Positions 54,302-62,665 of a stretch of DNA of 64,000 nt are shown here, one piece after another; within the stretch, counting starts at the first letter, position 1, and each line of letters starts with the position of its first letter. Source of the stretch: Paratractidigestivibacter faecalis (lineage in GTDB: Bacteria; Actinomycetota; Coriobacteriia; Coriobacteriales; Atopobiaceae); assembly GCF_003416765.1 (NCBI RefSeq), contig NZ_QSNG01000001.1, positions 1,204,742-1,268,741 on the forward strand, in the 5' to 3' direction. Below the pieces are notes generated by a model. The model did no database searches and was not told the DNA's origin. It saw only the letters and a program-made list of their open reading frames with translations. The position numbers were made by a program, and so were the translations under genes.

Positions 54302-55006
54302 CTACCTCCCCATGGAGCGCGTGAGGGCGTCCACGAAGTCGCGCGACTTGCCGCGACTCATCTTGAGGCTCTCCTCCCCCATGCGCACGTACTCGCCGGA
54401 AAGGCCGGTCACGTGGTCGAGGTTCACCAGGTAGCAGGCGTTGCAGGCGGCAAAGCCCCGGGGGCCCAGCTCGGCCGTTGCGGCCTTCATGGTGCCCCAG
54501 ATCTCGATGGGGCCGCGCGCGGTGTGGTAGGTCAGCTTGTGGCCGCGCACCTCGACGTAGAGGATGTCCGCGGCGTCCATGCGCACGAAGCCGTCCCTGG
54601 TCTCAAGGGTGACCAGGTCGCGGCGGCGGGAGCGCACGGCCTCGAGCACCCGTTTGAACTTGAAGGCAAAGACCGGGTACTCCACCGGCTTGACGACGAA
54701 GTCGAAGGCGCCGACCTCGTAGCCGCGGATGGCGTACTGTGCCATGTTGGTCACGAAAACGATCTGTGCGCCGACGCCGCGGCGGCGCAGCTCGTGGGCG
54801 GCGTCCATGCCGTCCACCTGGGCCATCTCTATGTCCAGAAGGATGACGTCATGGCAGCTGGCGGCAGCCGCGTCCAGAAGCTCCGAGCCGTCCGCGTACT
54901 CATGGACGCAGACGCGCTCGCCCTCCTGCGCGCAGAAGCGCCGGACCATCTGCCCCAGCTCGGCGCGCACGTCCTCCTCGTCGTCGACGATGGCAACGTC
55001 AAGCAT
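54302..55006 (-). CDS. LytTR family response regulator (module 1)
   Basis: 234 residues. Receiver domain with DDEED acidic pocket, phospho-Asp58 in VILLDIEM, Thr-like switch VTNMAQYAIRGYEVGAFDFVVKP with the conserved Lys. The C-terminal LytTR DNA-binding domain (about 135-230) has ILYVEVRGHKLTYHTARG and FAACNACYLVNLDHVTGL. It heads the leftward chain RR-HK-GH3. Confidence 0.94.
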   Translation of the reverse strand: MLDVAIVDDEEDVRAELGQMVRRFCAQEGERVCVHEYADGSELLDAAAASCHDVILLDIEMAQVDGMDAAHELRRRGVGAQIVFVTNMAQYAIRGYEVGAFDFVVKPVEYPVFAFKFKRVLEAVRSRRRDLVTLETRDGFVRMDAADILYVEVRGHKLTYHTARGPIEIWGTMKAATAELGPRGFAACNACYLVNLDHVTGLSGEYVRMGEESLKMSRGKSRDFVDALTRSMGR

Positions 55007-55078
55007 CGCGACCCCCTTTCGACACGCACAGGATACGCGAAGGTGGCCGCAGACGGCAGGGGCTTCTCGGCAGACACA

Positions 55079-55115
55079 AGAAACGCCGGCCCCGGGGAAG
55101 AGTTCGGGGCCGGCG
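55079..55115 (-). terminator. Terminator of GH3 gene 2
   Basis: Perfect 11-bp arms (55084-55094, 55105-55115) with a 10-base loop and GTTTCTTG after it on the minus strand. Identical to the terminator of GH3 gene 1 over about 47 bases. One GGCGAGAAG lies between it and the stop (55141). Confidence 0.8.
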
Positions 55116-55153
55116 CGTGGTGCCGGGAGTGCTAGACTGGGGCGAGAAGGCCG

Positions 55154-57685
55154 TTACTTGTCGGCCTTGACCTCGGCCTCTGGCTTGGTCAGCGGGGCGG
55201 CCTTGTAGGTCTTGGTGCGCTCGTCATCGATGACGCCGCTCCAGTTGAGGCCGAAGCAGAAGTCGTAGGTGTTGCCGTCGGCGTCGGTGTAGCAGTCCAT
55301 GTCGCGCGGGACGTCCTCGAGTTGGGCCTCGACGGTGTCCATGTCCTTGGGCATCTGGAACTGCAGCAGGCCGGAGGGCTCGACCTCACCGGTGATGATG
55401 CGGGCGTAGCTGTCGGCCGGGATGTTGAAGCCGGAGCCGGAAGGACCGGCGTCGCCCGCCCAGCCCATGAGGATGACGTCGGCGTAGGGCTCGATCTCGG
55501 AGAAGATCATCGGGTGGTCGGCGTCGACAATGAGGATCAGCTTGGCATCGGCCGGCAGCTTGGCCTTGGTGTCGATGACCAGGTCGAGGTCGCTCTCGTT
55601 GGTAGCGTGCGTGGACTTGCCGTAGTAGCTGCGGTTCTCCATGGCAACGCCGGACTCGGTGCCGTGCTCCGCCCAAGTCTTGCCATCGGCGGGGTCGCCG
55701 GCAAGGGAGACCTGGCGCACGTTGGGGCCATCTGCAGTGTACGGACGGTACTGCAGGGAGATGGGCACGTAGGTGATGGTGTCGCCAGCCTGGGCGCCAA
55801 AGATGCCCGTCGCGCCCTCGACGCCGTCGTAGGCGTCCTGCGGGTTCTTGACCTTGATGATGGCGTACTTGACGTCGGCGAGGTCCTCGGCAGTGGCGCG
55901 GGCGATGTCGCCCTCCTGGTACTGGGCCTCGGTCTCGCCCTCAAGCGGAACGCCAGAGGGGTCGCCCACGGTGTCGGTCACGACATCAAAGTGCTCGGCC
56001 GCGACCTGGGCGTCGAAGCAGGAGGCGATGCTGGCCGGCGTGGTGCCCGTGAAGCCGGAGGAGCTGGGCGTGAAGACCTGCGGGATGTAGACCTTGGGCT
56101 TGTCGGAGATGCCGCCCTTGGCGATGACGTTGCCCGCGTTCTTCAGCATGATGACGCACTTGTCGTTGCACTCGGAGGCGAACTTGGCGGCCGCGTCGCT
56201 GGTGAAGATCGCCTTGGCCGTGTCACGGCTGGAGAACGGCTGGTCGAAGAGCTGGGTGTGGACCATCAGCTTGAAGATGCGTCGGGCGGACTCGCGCACG
56301 CGCTCCAGGGCGGCGTCCTCGCCCATGTCCTTCTTCATGTCCTCGTAGACGGGATAGCCGACCTCGTCGGGCTCGAAACCGCCGCCGTACTGGTCGATGG
56401 AGCCGTCGACCATCATGCGGTAGCGCTCCTGCTCCGTCATGTTCTCGGTGCCGCGGCCGGAGGTGATGATGCCCCAGTCGGTGGTGTACATGCCATCCCA
56501 GCCGGCGTTGCGCAGGATGGAGAGCTGGATCTTGTTGAGGCCGCCGCCCACGCGCTCGCCATACTCGGCGTCCTCGGAGAACGGGATGCCGTAGTTGGGC
56601 ATCACGGCCGCCATCTGCTCGGTCTTGGAGTCGAGCTTCATGCCGCCGTCAAGGAACGGGATGAGGTGAGCCTGGTAGTTGTCGCCGGGGAAGACATCGA
56701 ACTTGCCGGTGTCGCCGTGGTCGTTGCGGCCACCCTCGATGGCGCCGGCGCCCACGAAGTGCTTGAGCATGGTGGCAACGGAGTCCTTGCCCCAGCCCTG
56801 GTCGTCGGTGGCGTCGTCGTCGCCCCAGGTGGACTGCATGCCGCCGGCGAAGGCGCGGGCGAAGTCGCGGGCAAGGGCCGGGTCCTCGGTCTCGGCGCCG
56901 TTCAGGCGGGCGACCGTCGGGTCGGTGTAGAGGTCGATCTGGGGACCAAGCTCGCAGCGGACGCCAATGGAGCTCCAGGCGCGTCCGATCCACATGCCCG
57001 CCTTGCGCCAGAGGTCCTTGTCCATGGCGGGGGCCAGGCCGACGGTGGAGGGAATGCCCAGCGTGGCGTACGGGTCAACGGAGCAGATGTACGGGATGCC
57101 GTGCGGGCGCTGCTCGCACTTGGTCTGGATGTTGTTGATCCAGGCGATGACGGTGGCGTAGGAGTCGCCATCGCCGCCCAGGCGAGAAACGCCTGCGCAG
57201 GAGCCCTTGTCAAGCAGGCTCGTGTCGTTGGCGTCGACCTTGGAACCGGGCCTATCCGCGACGCCCTGGACGCCGCCGTGCCACATGAGCTGGATGCACT
57301 CCTCGCCGGTGAGCTGGCTCGCGAGGTCCGCGGCGCGGTCGTCGGCGCTCTGGCGCCAGTCCTCAAAGAGGCTAAGCTTGCCGTCGCCGTCCATGTCGCG
57401 GAAGGCGTAGCCGTCAACCTGGATGATGCGGGCCTCGTCGGCGACGCCCAGCGTGGCGCCTCCGTCGTTGTTGGTCACGCGCGTCCAGCCGTCGCGGACC
57501 TCCTCGCTGGACCACTTGGCCTCGGTGCCCTCCTTGTCGGGCTCGATGGGATACTTGTCGGCGGCGGGAGCGGCAAGCGGGTCGGCAGCTCCGGTGGCGG
57601 CGCCATTGGCGCTGCAGCCGGCAAGGCCCACCAGTCCCGCGGTCAGCGCGGAACCTGCGATGAATCCCCTGCGTGAGACGTTCAT
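55154..57685 (-). CDS. GH3 family glycoside hydrolase, Tat-exported lipoprotein (module 2)
   Basis: 843 residues from the ATG at 57685 (GGAAGGGAAGAG upstream). The signal MNVSRRGFIAGSALTAG has the twin arginine, with lipobox Cys24. An intact EF-hand-like loop (FRDMDGDGKLSLFEDWR) precedes the GH3 barrel, with the KHF of TMLKHFVGAGAIEGG and the likely nucleophile Asp403 in YTTDWGIITSG. The GH3_C sandwich has CVIMLKNAGNVIAKGG, and the ends of both GH3 proteins (DRDMDCYTDADGNTYDFCFGLNWSGV here) are closely alike. Divergent from an RR-HK pair. Extracellular glycosidase of unknown substrate. Confidence 0.9.
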   Translation of the reverse strand: MNVSRRGFIAGSALTAGLVGLAGCSANGAATGAADPLAAPAADKYPIEPDKEGTEAKWSSEEVRDGWTRVTNNDGGATLGVADEARIIQVDGYAFRDMDGDGKLSLFEDWRQSADDRAADLASQLTGEECIQLMWHGGVQGVADRPGSKVDANDTSLLDKGSCAGVSRLGGDGDSYATVIAWINNIQTKCEQRPHGIPYICSVDPYATLGIPSTVGLAPAMDKDLWRKAGMWIGRAWSSIGVRCELGPQIDLYTDPTVARLNGAETEDPALARDFARAFAGGMQSTWGDDDATDDQGWGKDSVATMLKHFVGAGAIEGGRNDHGDTGKFDVFPGDNYQAHLIPFLDGGMKLDSKTEQMAAVMPNYGIPFSEDAEYGERVGGGLNKIQLSILRNAGWDGMYTTDWGIITSGRGTENMTEQERYRMMVDGSIDQYGGGFEPDEVGYPVYEDMKKDMGEDAALERVRESARRIFKLMVHTQLFDQPFSSRDTAKAIFTSDAAAKFASECNDKCVIMLKNAGNVIAKGGISDKPKVYIPQVFTPSSSGFTGTTPASIASCFDAQVAAEHFDVVTDTVGDPSGVPLEGETEAQYQEGDIARATAEDLADVKYAIIKVKNPQDAYDGVEGATGIFGAQAGDTITYVPISLQYRPYTADGPNVRQVSLAGDPADGKTWAEHGTESGVAMENRSYYGKSTHATNESDLDLVIDTKAKLPADAKLILIVDADHPMIFSEIEPYADVILMGWAGDAGPSGSGFNIPADSYARIITGEVEPSGLLQFQMPKDMDTVEAQLEDVPRDMDCYTDADGNTYDFCFGLNWSGVIDDERTKTYKAAPLTKPEAEVKADK

Positions 57686-57746
57686 GAGCTCTTCCCTTCC
57701 TCGTTGTTCCAACCCGGCGGGATGCCGGGCCTCTTCTTGGCGCCAA

Positions 57747-57804
57747 GATTGCCGCGGCGTTGCGGGACGGAGAAAATCCTGTCGCGAATCGCTACTCTCG
57801 CGAC
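57747..57804. promoter_or_regulatory. Shared GH3 motif and palindrome upstream of GH3 gene 2
   Basis: GATTGC, six bases, GTTGCGGG (57747-57766) repeats the motif found before GH3 gene 1 with the same internal spacing. Beside it, GTCGCGA (57781-57787) and TCGCGAC (57798-57804) form a 7-bp inverted repeat. Either could be the binding site of the divergent response regulator. Confidence 0.4.
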
Positions 57805-57809
57805 CCGAA

Positions 57810-57840
57810 CGTACTTCTCGCCAGACGGGCGAGAAGTACG
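57810..57840. repeat. 13-bp perfect hairpin made of two 9-mer motifs in a divergent promoter region
   Basis: CGTACTTCTCGCC (57810-57822) and its exact complement (57828-57840) enclose AGACG. Unlike most such pairs it is between two divergent starts, where a terminator is not expected, so an operator or a general DNA signal is more likely. Confidence 0.7.
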
Positions 57841-57860
57841 GCCGCGAGCGGCAACGGATG

Positions 57861-57890
57861 TTGGAACAGGGGCCCTGACCTCGCTATCAT
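57861..57890 (+). promoter_or_regulatory. Promoter of the module 2 regulator
   Basis: TTGGAA (57861-57866) and TATCAT (57885-57890) are spaced 18 bases, 34 bases before the GTG of the response regulator. Confidence 0.5.
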
Positions 57891-57923
57891 TTGGGTTGGC
57901 ACGCAGGGGAAGAGGGAGGACGC

Positions 57924-58634
57924 GTGACTAGCCTTCTGATTGTGGAGGACGAGAGGGACGCCGCCGAGGCGCTTCTCGCCCTCGTGCGGCGCTACGAGGC
58001 CGCGCGAAACGTGACGTTTGACGTGGACGTGGTAGGCGCCGCGTTCGAGCTCCTGGACGCGTCGCGCACCTACGACATCTGCCTTCTGGACATCCAGCTG
58101 CCGGGCATCAACGGCATGGAGGCGGCCGAGCTGCTGCGCTCGCAGCACCGCGTGACCAGCATCATCTTTGTGACGGACCTGGCGCAGTACGCCGTGCGCG
58201 GCTACGAGGTGGACGCCCTGGGCTTTCTGGTGAAGCCCGCCACCTTCGCGGGCCTCTCAATGAACCTTGACCGCGCCATGCGCGAGGTGGCCCAGGGGAC
58301 TAACCGCACGCTCACGGTGCCCACCGGCGACGGCTTCAGGTCGGTCCCGCTCTCGCAGGTCACCCACATAGAGGTGCGCAACCACGACCTCGTCTACCAC
58401 ACCGTGGACGGGGAGGCCCTGCGTGCGCGCGGATCTCTGGCCCAGGTGGAGCGCGAGCTGGCGGACGCCCCGATGGTGCGCGTCTCTCGCTATTGCCTGG
58501 CAAACATGGCGCTCATCACCGGCGTGGCCGGAGACGAGGTCACCGTGGCGGGCGGCACGGCGCTCCACATCACGCGCGGCCACAAGAAGGAGATCGAGCT
58601 CGCCCTGGCCCGCTACCTGGGAGGCCGGAGATGA
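57924..58634 (+). CDS. LytTR family response regulator (module 2)
   Basis: 236 residues from a GTG at 57924 (GGGAGG upstream). Receiver with EDERD pocket, phospho-Asp56 in ICLLDIQLPG, VTDLAQYAVRGYEVDALGFLVKP; LytTR domain with VTHIEVRNHDLVYHTVDG and VSRYCLANMALITGV. It is about as similar to the module 1 regulator as paralogues usually are. Stop overlaps the kinase start as ATGA. Confidence 0.94.
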   Translation: MTSLLIVEDERDAAEALLALVRRYEAARNVTFDVDVVGAAFELLDASRTYDICLLDIQLPGINGMEAAELLRSQHRVTSIIFVTDLAQYAVRGYEVDALGFLVKPATFAGLSMNLDRAMREVAQGTNRTLTVPTGDGFRSVPLSQVTHIEVRNHDLVYHTVDGEALRARGSLAQVERELADAPMVRVSRYCLANMALITGVAGDEVTVAGGTALHITRGHKKEIELALARYLGGRR

Positions 58635-59935
58635 TGGGCCCGAACGCGTTTCGCTTCGCGCTGTCCATGATGCTGCAGCTGGCGGCCTGCGCCGTGCCCC
58701 TATGCGCCCACCTTGAGCGACGCGGCGACACGGCCGTGCGAGGCCTTCTGGCCGTCGGCGTGTTCCTGGCAGGCGAGCTCTTGCAGGAGCCCCTGCGCCA
58801 GAGCGTGCTGGGATCGAATCTGCCCATCCTCATGCTGACCTTCGGTATCACGCTCTTCTCCACGTGCGTGGCGGTGCTGCTGGTGTGGCGGATCTCGTTC
58901 TGGCAGTCGCTTTTCTGCGCCACGGCGGCCTACATAGGCCAGAACCTCATGAGCGGAACGGCCAACCTCATTGAGTCGATTGTGGAGCTGGGCCTGTTCC
59001 CAGGCCACCCCTGGCCGACGAACCTCCTCATTGCCGCGGCCATTGTCTACCCGTTCTACCTGCTGCTCTTTGTGCGGCAGATTCGCCGGCACAACCTGGC
59101 CGACATCAGCGAGCCACAGATCGTCCTGGTGGCGCTGGCCGTGGTGGCCACGGTCATCGGGCTTGACGTGGTGGTCAAGAGCCTGGGCGTGCGCGTCTTC
59201 GGGCTTGAGACCTACCTCATGGCGCGCCTGGCCCACGGCGTGCTGTGCGCCTTCACGCTCTACGCCGAGCAGAAGATCCTGGCGGCGCGCCAGCTTGCCA
59301 CCGAACGCGAGGTGGAGCGGCGCATGGCGGCCGAGCGCGAGCGCCAGTACCAGCTCAGCCGCAAGAACATCGACGCCATCAACGTGAAGTGCCACGACAT
59401 CAAGCACCAGATCCGCTCTCTGGCGGACGGTGGGCGCGTGGCCAACGGGCGGGCGCTGGAGGACCTGGCGGCAGAGATCGCCATCTACGACTCCACGGTC
59501 AAGACCGGAAACCCGGCCCTGGACGTCATCCTCACCGAGAAGGGCCTGGTCTGCTCAGGCGAGAAGATTACGCTGTCCGTCATTGCGGACGGCCGTGCGC
59601 TGGAGTGCCTGGAGCCGCAGGAGATCTACTCGCTCTTTGGAAACGCGCTGGACAACGCCATAGAGGCGGTGCGCGGAATCGGGGAGCCGGAGCGGCGCCT
59701 GGTCTCGCTCAACGTGCGGCGCTCCGGCACCATGTGCGTCATCAACGTCGAGAACAGCTGCGACGTGGCGCCCGCCTTCAGGGACGGCCTGCCCGTCACC
59801 ACCAAGGCTGACGCCGGCAACCACGGCTTTGGGACGCGCAGCATGAGGGGCATCGTCGAGCGGCACGGCGGGGTCCTCACGATGGGGTGCGAGGACGGAA
59901 TCTTCCACGTGGACGCCCTGCTACCGGTGGCGTGA
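58631..59935 (+). CDS. AgrC-like GHKL sensor histidine kinase (module 2)
   Basis: 434 residues from the ATG at 58631. Membrane sensor domain in residues 1-220; a coiled linker (LATEREVERRMAAERERQYQLS); phosphoacceptor His in VKCHDIKHQIRSL; N-box LFGNALDNAIEAVRGI; G-box HGFGTRSMRGIVERHGG. The kinase half resembles module 1 closely (TGNPALDVILTEKGLVCSGEKI here against SGDPAVDAILTEKSTRCWSRGI), while the membrane halves differ, so the two may sense different signals. Confidence 0.92.
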   Translation: MMGPNAFRFALSMMLQLAACAVPLCAHLERRGDTAVRGLLAVGVFLAGELLQEPLRQSVLGSNLPILMLTFGITLFSTCVAVLLVWRISFWQSLFCATAAYIGQNLMSGTANLIESIVELGLFPGHPWPTNLLIAAAIVYPFYLLLFVRQIRRHNLADISEPQIVLVALAVVATVIGLDVVVKSLGVRVFGLETYLMARLAHGVLCAFTLYAEQKILAARQLATEREVERRMAAERERQYQLSRKNIDAINVKCHDIKHQIRSLADGGRVANGRALEDLAAEIAIYDSTVKTGNPALDVILTEKGLVCSGEKITLSVIADGRALECLEPQEIYSLFGNALDNAIEAVRGIGEPERRLVSLNVRRSGTMCVINVENSCDVAPAFRDGLPVTTKADAGNHGFGTRSMRGIVERHGGVLTMGCEDGIFHVDALLPVA

Positions 59936-60054
59936 GGCGAGAAGGCCTTCAATGTTGTCCACCGAGGGACCCCGCCCCTTCTCAAAGGGAGTTGAACGAA
60001 GCCCTTTGAGAAGGGGCGGGGTCCCTCGGCTACGCTTTGCACGGCCTTCTCGCC
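59936..60054. repeat. Nested inverted repeats with 28-bp perfect arms
   Basis: Outer arms GGCGAGAAGGCC (59936-59947) and its complement (60043-60054) enclose inner arms of 28 perfect base pairs (59962-59989, 60002-60029; arm starts CCGAGGGACCCCGCC) with a 12-base loop. The structure begins immediately after the kinase stop. Sequence like its loop and inner arm recurs at 60182-60202 with one mismatch. No gene is seen in the 307-base gap 59936-60242. Confidence 0.85.
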
Positions 60055-60242
60055 GTCCCCGGCTGCAGGGGCTGGATGCCTACTAAATTTTGTCGGCGGA
60101 GGTACTCCCGCCTGCGCGGGCAGGCGCGCAGGGGCAGCCACGTAAACGAAGGCGCGCGCCCTCGCCTTCCGTCGCAAGGGGTTCGTTCAACTCCCCTTGA
60201 GACGGAACGGCGAGGCCGCGCGCCGGTCAGGTCCGCAGGCCC

Positions 60243-61328
60243 CTACGCGCCCAGCTCGTCCGGGTTGGCGGAGACCAGGATCTTGACCTGCTTCTTCTTC
60301 TCGGGACCGGTCAGGGTCTCGAAGCCCTCGGAGACGATGTCGTCCAGGGCCACCTTCTTGGTGATGAAGCCGTTGGCAGGAATCTTGCCCTCGTCCATGA
60401 GACGGATGACGTCGTCGAAGTCGTTGCCGCAGTAGCAGATGGAGCCCACGATCTTCTTCTCGGGAATGACCAGCGCGTTGAGGTCGAAGCTCACGCCCTT
60501 CTCCCAGATGGAGGTCACCACCACGGTGCCGCCGGCGTGCACGGCCGCAACCTCCTGGTCAAAGCAGGCCTGCGCGCCCGTGCACTCAAACGCGATGTCG
60601 GCGCCATAGCCGTCGGTCAGGCGCATGATCTCTGCCACGACGTCGCACTCGGACGGGTCGAGAACCGCGTCGGCACCGGAGTTCTTGGCGTATTCCTGGC
60701 GCACGGACTTGCGCTGGATGACGAAGACCTTGCTCGCGCCCATGGCCTTCAGGCTCTCGATGGTGGCCAGGCCGATGGTGCCGGCACCGGAGACGACGGC
60801 CGTCATACCGGGCTTGAAGTCGCCAGCCTCGAGGGAGTGGTAGCCCACGGAGATGGGCTCCACGAGCGCGGCCTTGTCGTACGGCAGCGTGTCGGGAATC
60901 TTGTGGACGAACTTGTGGCGGAAGGCGGTGTACTCGGCAAAGCCACCGCCCTTGCCGGCCAGGCCGTGGAAGCCGAGGTTCTGGCAGAGGTTGGGCTTGC
61001 CGGCCTTGCAGGACGGGCAGGTGTCGTCGCAGACGATGGGCTCGACGACCACGCGGTCGCCGGGCTTGACGTTAGTGACGTTGGGCCCGACCTCGACGAC
61101 CTCGCCGGAGAACTCGTGGCCCATGATGACGGGCGCGGCCTCGCCGGTGACCGGGTGCGGGTCACCCACGGGGATGAAGATCGGGCCCATGAGGTACTCG
61201 TGCAGGTCGGAGCCGCAGATGCCGCACCAGTGCAGCTTGACCTTGACGTCGTAGTCCTCGTCGATCTGGCACTCCGGGACGTCCTCGACGCGGATGTCCC
61301 CCGCCTTGTACCAACGTGCAGCCTTCAT
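60243..61328 (-). CDS. Zinc-dependent alcohol dehydrogenase, (R,R)-butanediol dehydrogenase-like
   Basis: 361 residues from the ATG at 61328. MDR-family fold: catalytic zinc Cys in LHWCGICGSDLHEYL and the GHEFSGEVVEVG signature, structural zinc cluster CDDTCPSCKAGKPNLC, then the Rossmann motif VVSGAGTIGLATIESLKAMGA. The insertion GPIFIPVGDPHPVTGEAAPVIMGHE is typical of 2,3-butanediol dehydrogenases, making acetoin/butanediol or a related polyol the likely substrate. ATG follows GAGAGG. Leftward and alone, divergent from the M20 peptidase. Confidence 0.92.
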   Translation of the reverse strand: MKAARWYKAGDIRVEDVPECQIDEDYDVKVKLHWCGICGSDLHEYLMGPIFIPVGDPHPVTGEAAPVIMGHEFSGEVVEVGPNVTNVKPGDRVVVEPIVCDDTCPSCKAGKPNLCQNLGFHGLAGKGGGFAEYTAFRHKFVHKIPDTLPYDKAALVEPISVGYHSLEAGDFKPGMTAVVSGAGTIGLATIESLKAMGASKVFVIQRKSVRQEYAKNSGADAVLDPSECDVVAEIMRLTDGYGADIAFECTGAQACFDQEVAAVHAGGTVVVTSIWEKGVSFDLNALVIPEKKIVGSICYCGNDFDDVIRLMDEGKIPANGFITKKVALDDIVSEGFETLTGPEKKKQVKILVSANPDELGA

Positions 61329-61438
61329 AGAAAACCTCTCTCGTTGGATTGTCGTGGCGCCCCCGCGCCACCCAAGCCGACATCTTAGTCCTTTGTGCAA
61401 CGAGCGGCGAGAAGGTCGTCGGCGGGGCAATTCGGACC

Positions 61439-61461
61439 TACAATGTGTTTGGTATCCAAAC
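61439..61461 (+). promoter_or_regulatory. Promoter and small palindrome before the M20 peptidase
   Basis: TACAAT (61439-61444) is a -10 candidate. Directly after it GTTTGG and CCAAAC are separated by TAT (61447-61461), an operator-like dyad near the transcript start. No -35 is evident. Confidence 0.4.
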
Positions 61462-61480
61462 TAGTTGTGAGGTGTGACGC

Positions 61481-62665
61481 ATGGACACAGCCTGGAACCT
61501 GGCGCAAGACCTGGTGCGCATTGACAGCTCTGACCCCGGCACGTACGAGGGACGAATTGAGCATTACATAAAGTCGCTGGTGGAGGCACGTATCGCCAAG
61601 ATGCCTGCGGAGCTGGCCGCGGCCGTCCGCGTGGAGGAGCTCGAGGCGCTGCCCGACCGACGCAACCTCATGGTCACCGTTCCCGGCATCTCCGACGAGC
61701 CGCGCCTGGTCTACATCTGCCACATGGACACCGTCACCCTAGGCGAGGGCTGGAGCGAGGGCATCAGCCCCCTCGGCGCCCAGGTCATCGGCGACGACCT
61801 CTACGGCCGCGGCTCCTGCGACATGAAGGGCGGCCTGGCCTGCGCCCTCTCCGCGCTCTTCTCGCTGCTTGGACGCGTTGCCAGGGAGAAGCGCCTTCCC
61901 CGGCGCGGGTTCGGCCTCGTCTGCTCGGTGGACGAGGAGGACTTCATGCGCGGCGTGGAGGCGGCCATCAGGGCCGGCTGGGTGGGCTCCGACGAGTGGG
62001 TGCTGGACACCGAGCCCACCGACGGGCAGATTCAGGTGGCCCACAAGGGTCGCACCTGGTTCGAGGTCACCATGACCGGCGTCACCGCCCACGCGAGCCA
62101 GCCCTGGAAGGGCGCCGACGCCGTGGCGGCCATGGCCGAGTGCGTGAGCTGCATCCGCCACGCCATCCAGGCCACGCCCGCCCATGAGGAGCTGGGCCGT
62201 TCGACCGTCACGTTTGGCCAGATCCAGGGCGGCTACCGTCCCTACGTTGTGCCTGACGAGTGCCGCGTCTGGATTGACATGCGCCTGGTTCCACCCACCA
62301 CCACCGAGGCGGCCACGCGCATGGTGGAGAAGGCCATTGCCTCGGCCGAGTCCGAGGTCCCCGGATGCCACGGCTCCTACGTCATCACCGGCGACCGCCC
62401 GGCCATAGAGCGCGACCCCGGCTCCGGCCTGCTCGCCGCGCTGCGCGGCGCCTGCGAGGCCTGCAACACCCCCGCCGAGGTGGGCTTCTTCACCGGATAC
62501 ACCGACACCGCCGTCATCGCGGGCACCTGTGCCAACCACAACTGCATGAGCTACGGCCCGGGCTCCCTGGCCCTGGCCCACAAGCCCGACGAGCACGTGC
62601 CCCACGCCGACATCGAGCGCGTCGAGCGCGTCCTGACCGCGCTTCTTGACCGCGAGCTCTGGTAA
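61481..62665 (+). CDS. M20 family metallopeptidase (ArgE/DapE/CPG2-like)
   Basis: 394 residues. Metal site in YICHMDTVTLGEGW (His, Asp), YGRGSCDMKGGLACAL, and the catalytic Glu pair in SVDEEDFM. The dimerisation lid begins QVAHKGRTWFEVTMTGVTAHASQPWKGADAV, and the final ligand His is in LALAHKPDEHVPHADI. Cytoplasmic deacylase or dipeptidase; ArgE, DapE and carboxypeptidase cannot be told apart here. It stands as a single gene; GGGG/CCCC (62676-62695) after the stop may be a weak terminator. Confidence 0.92.
   Translation: MDTAWNLAQDLVRIDSSDPGTYEGRIEHYIKSLVEARIAKMPAELAAAVRVEELEALPDRRNLMVTVPGISDEPRLVYICHMDTVTLGEGWSEGISPLGAQVIGDDLYGRGSCDMKGGLACALSALFSLLGRVAREKRLPRRGFGLVCSVDEEDFMRGVEAAIRAGWVGSDEWVLDTEPTDGQIQVAHKGRTWFEVTMTGVTAHASQPWKGADAVAAMAECVSCIRHAIQATPAHEELGRSTVTFGQIQGGYRPYVVPDECRVWIDMRLVPPTTTEAATRMVEKAIASAESEVPGCHGSYVITGDRPAIERDPGSGLLAALRGACEACNTPAEVGFFTGYTDTAVIAGTCANHNCMSYGPGSLALAHKPDEHVPHADIERVERVLTALLDRELW

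Noticed and set aside
50224-57676. Long + strand frames opposite both GH3 genes
   Set aside because: Mirror images of the GH3 coding sequence without any motif.
54301-57923. An AgrD-like pheromone precursor beside the AgrC/AgrA-like pairs
   Set aside because: Gaps around both pairs were read on both strands; no short ORF with a ribosome site and Cys-containing core was seen, and no AgrB-like protease.
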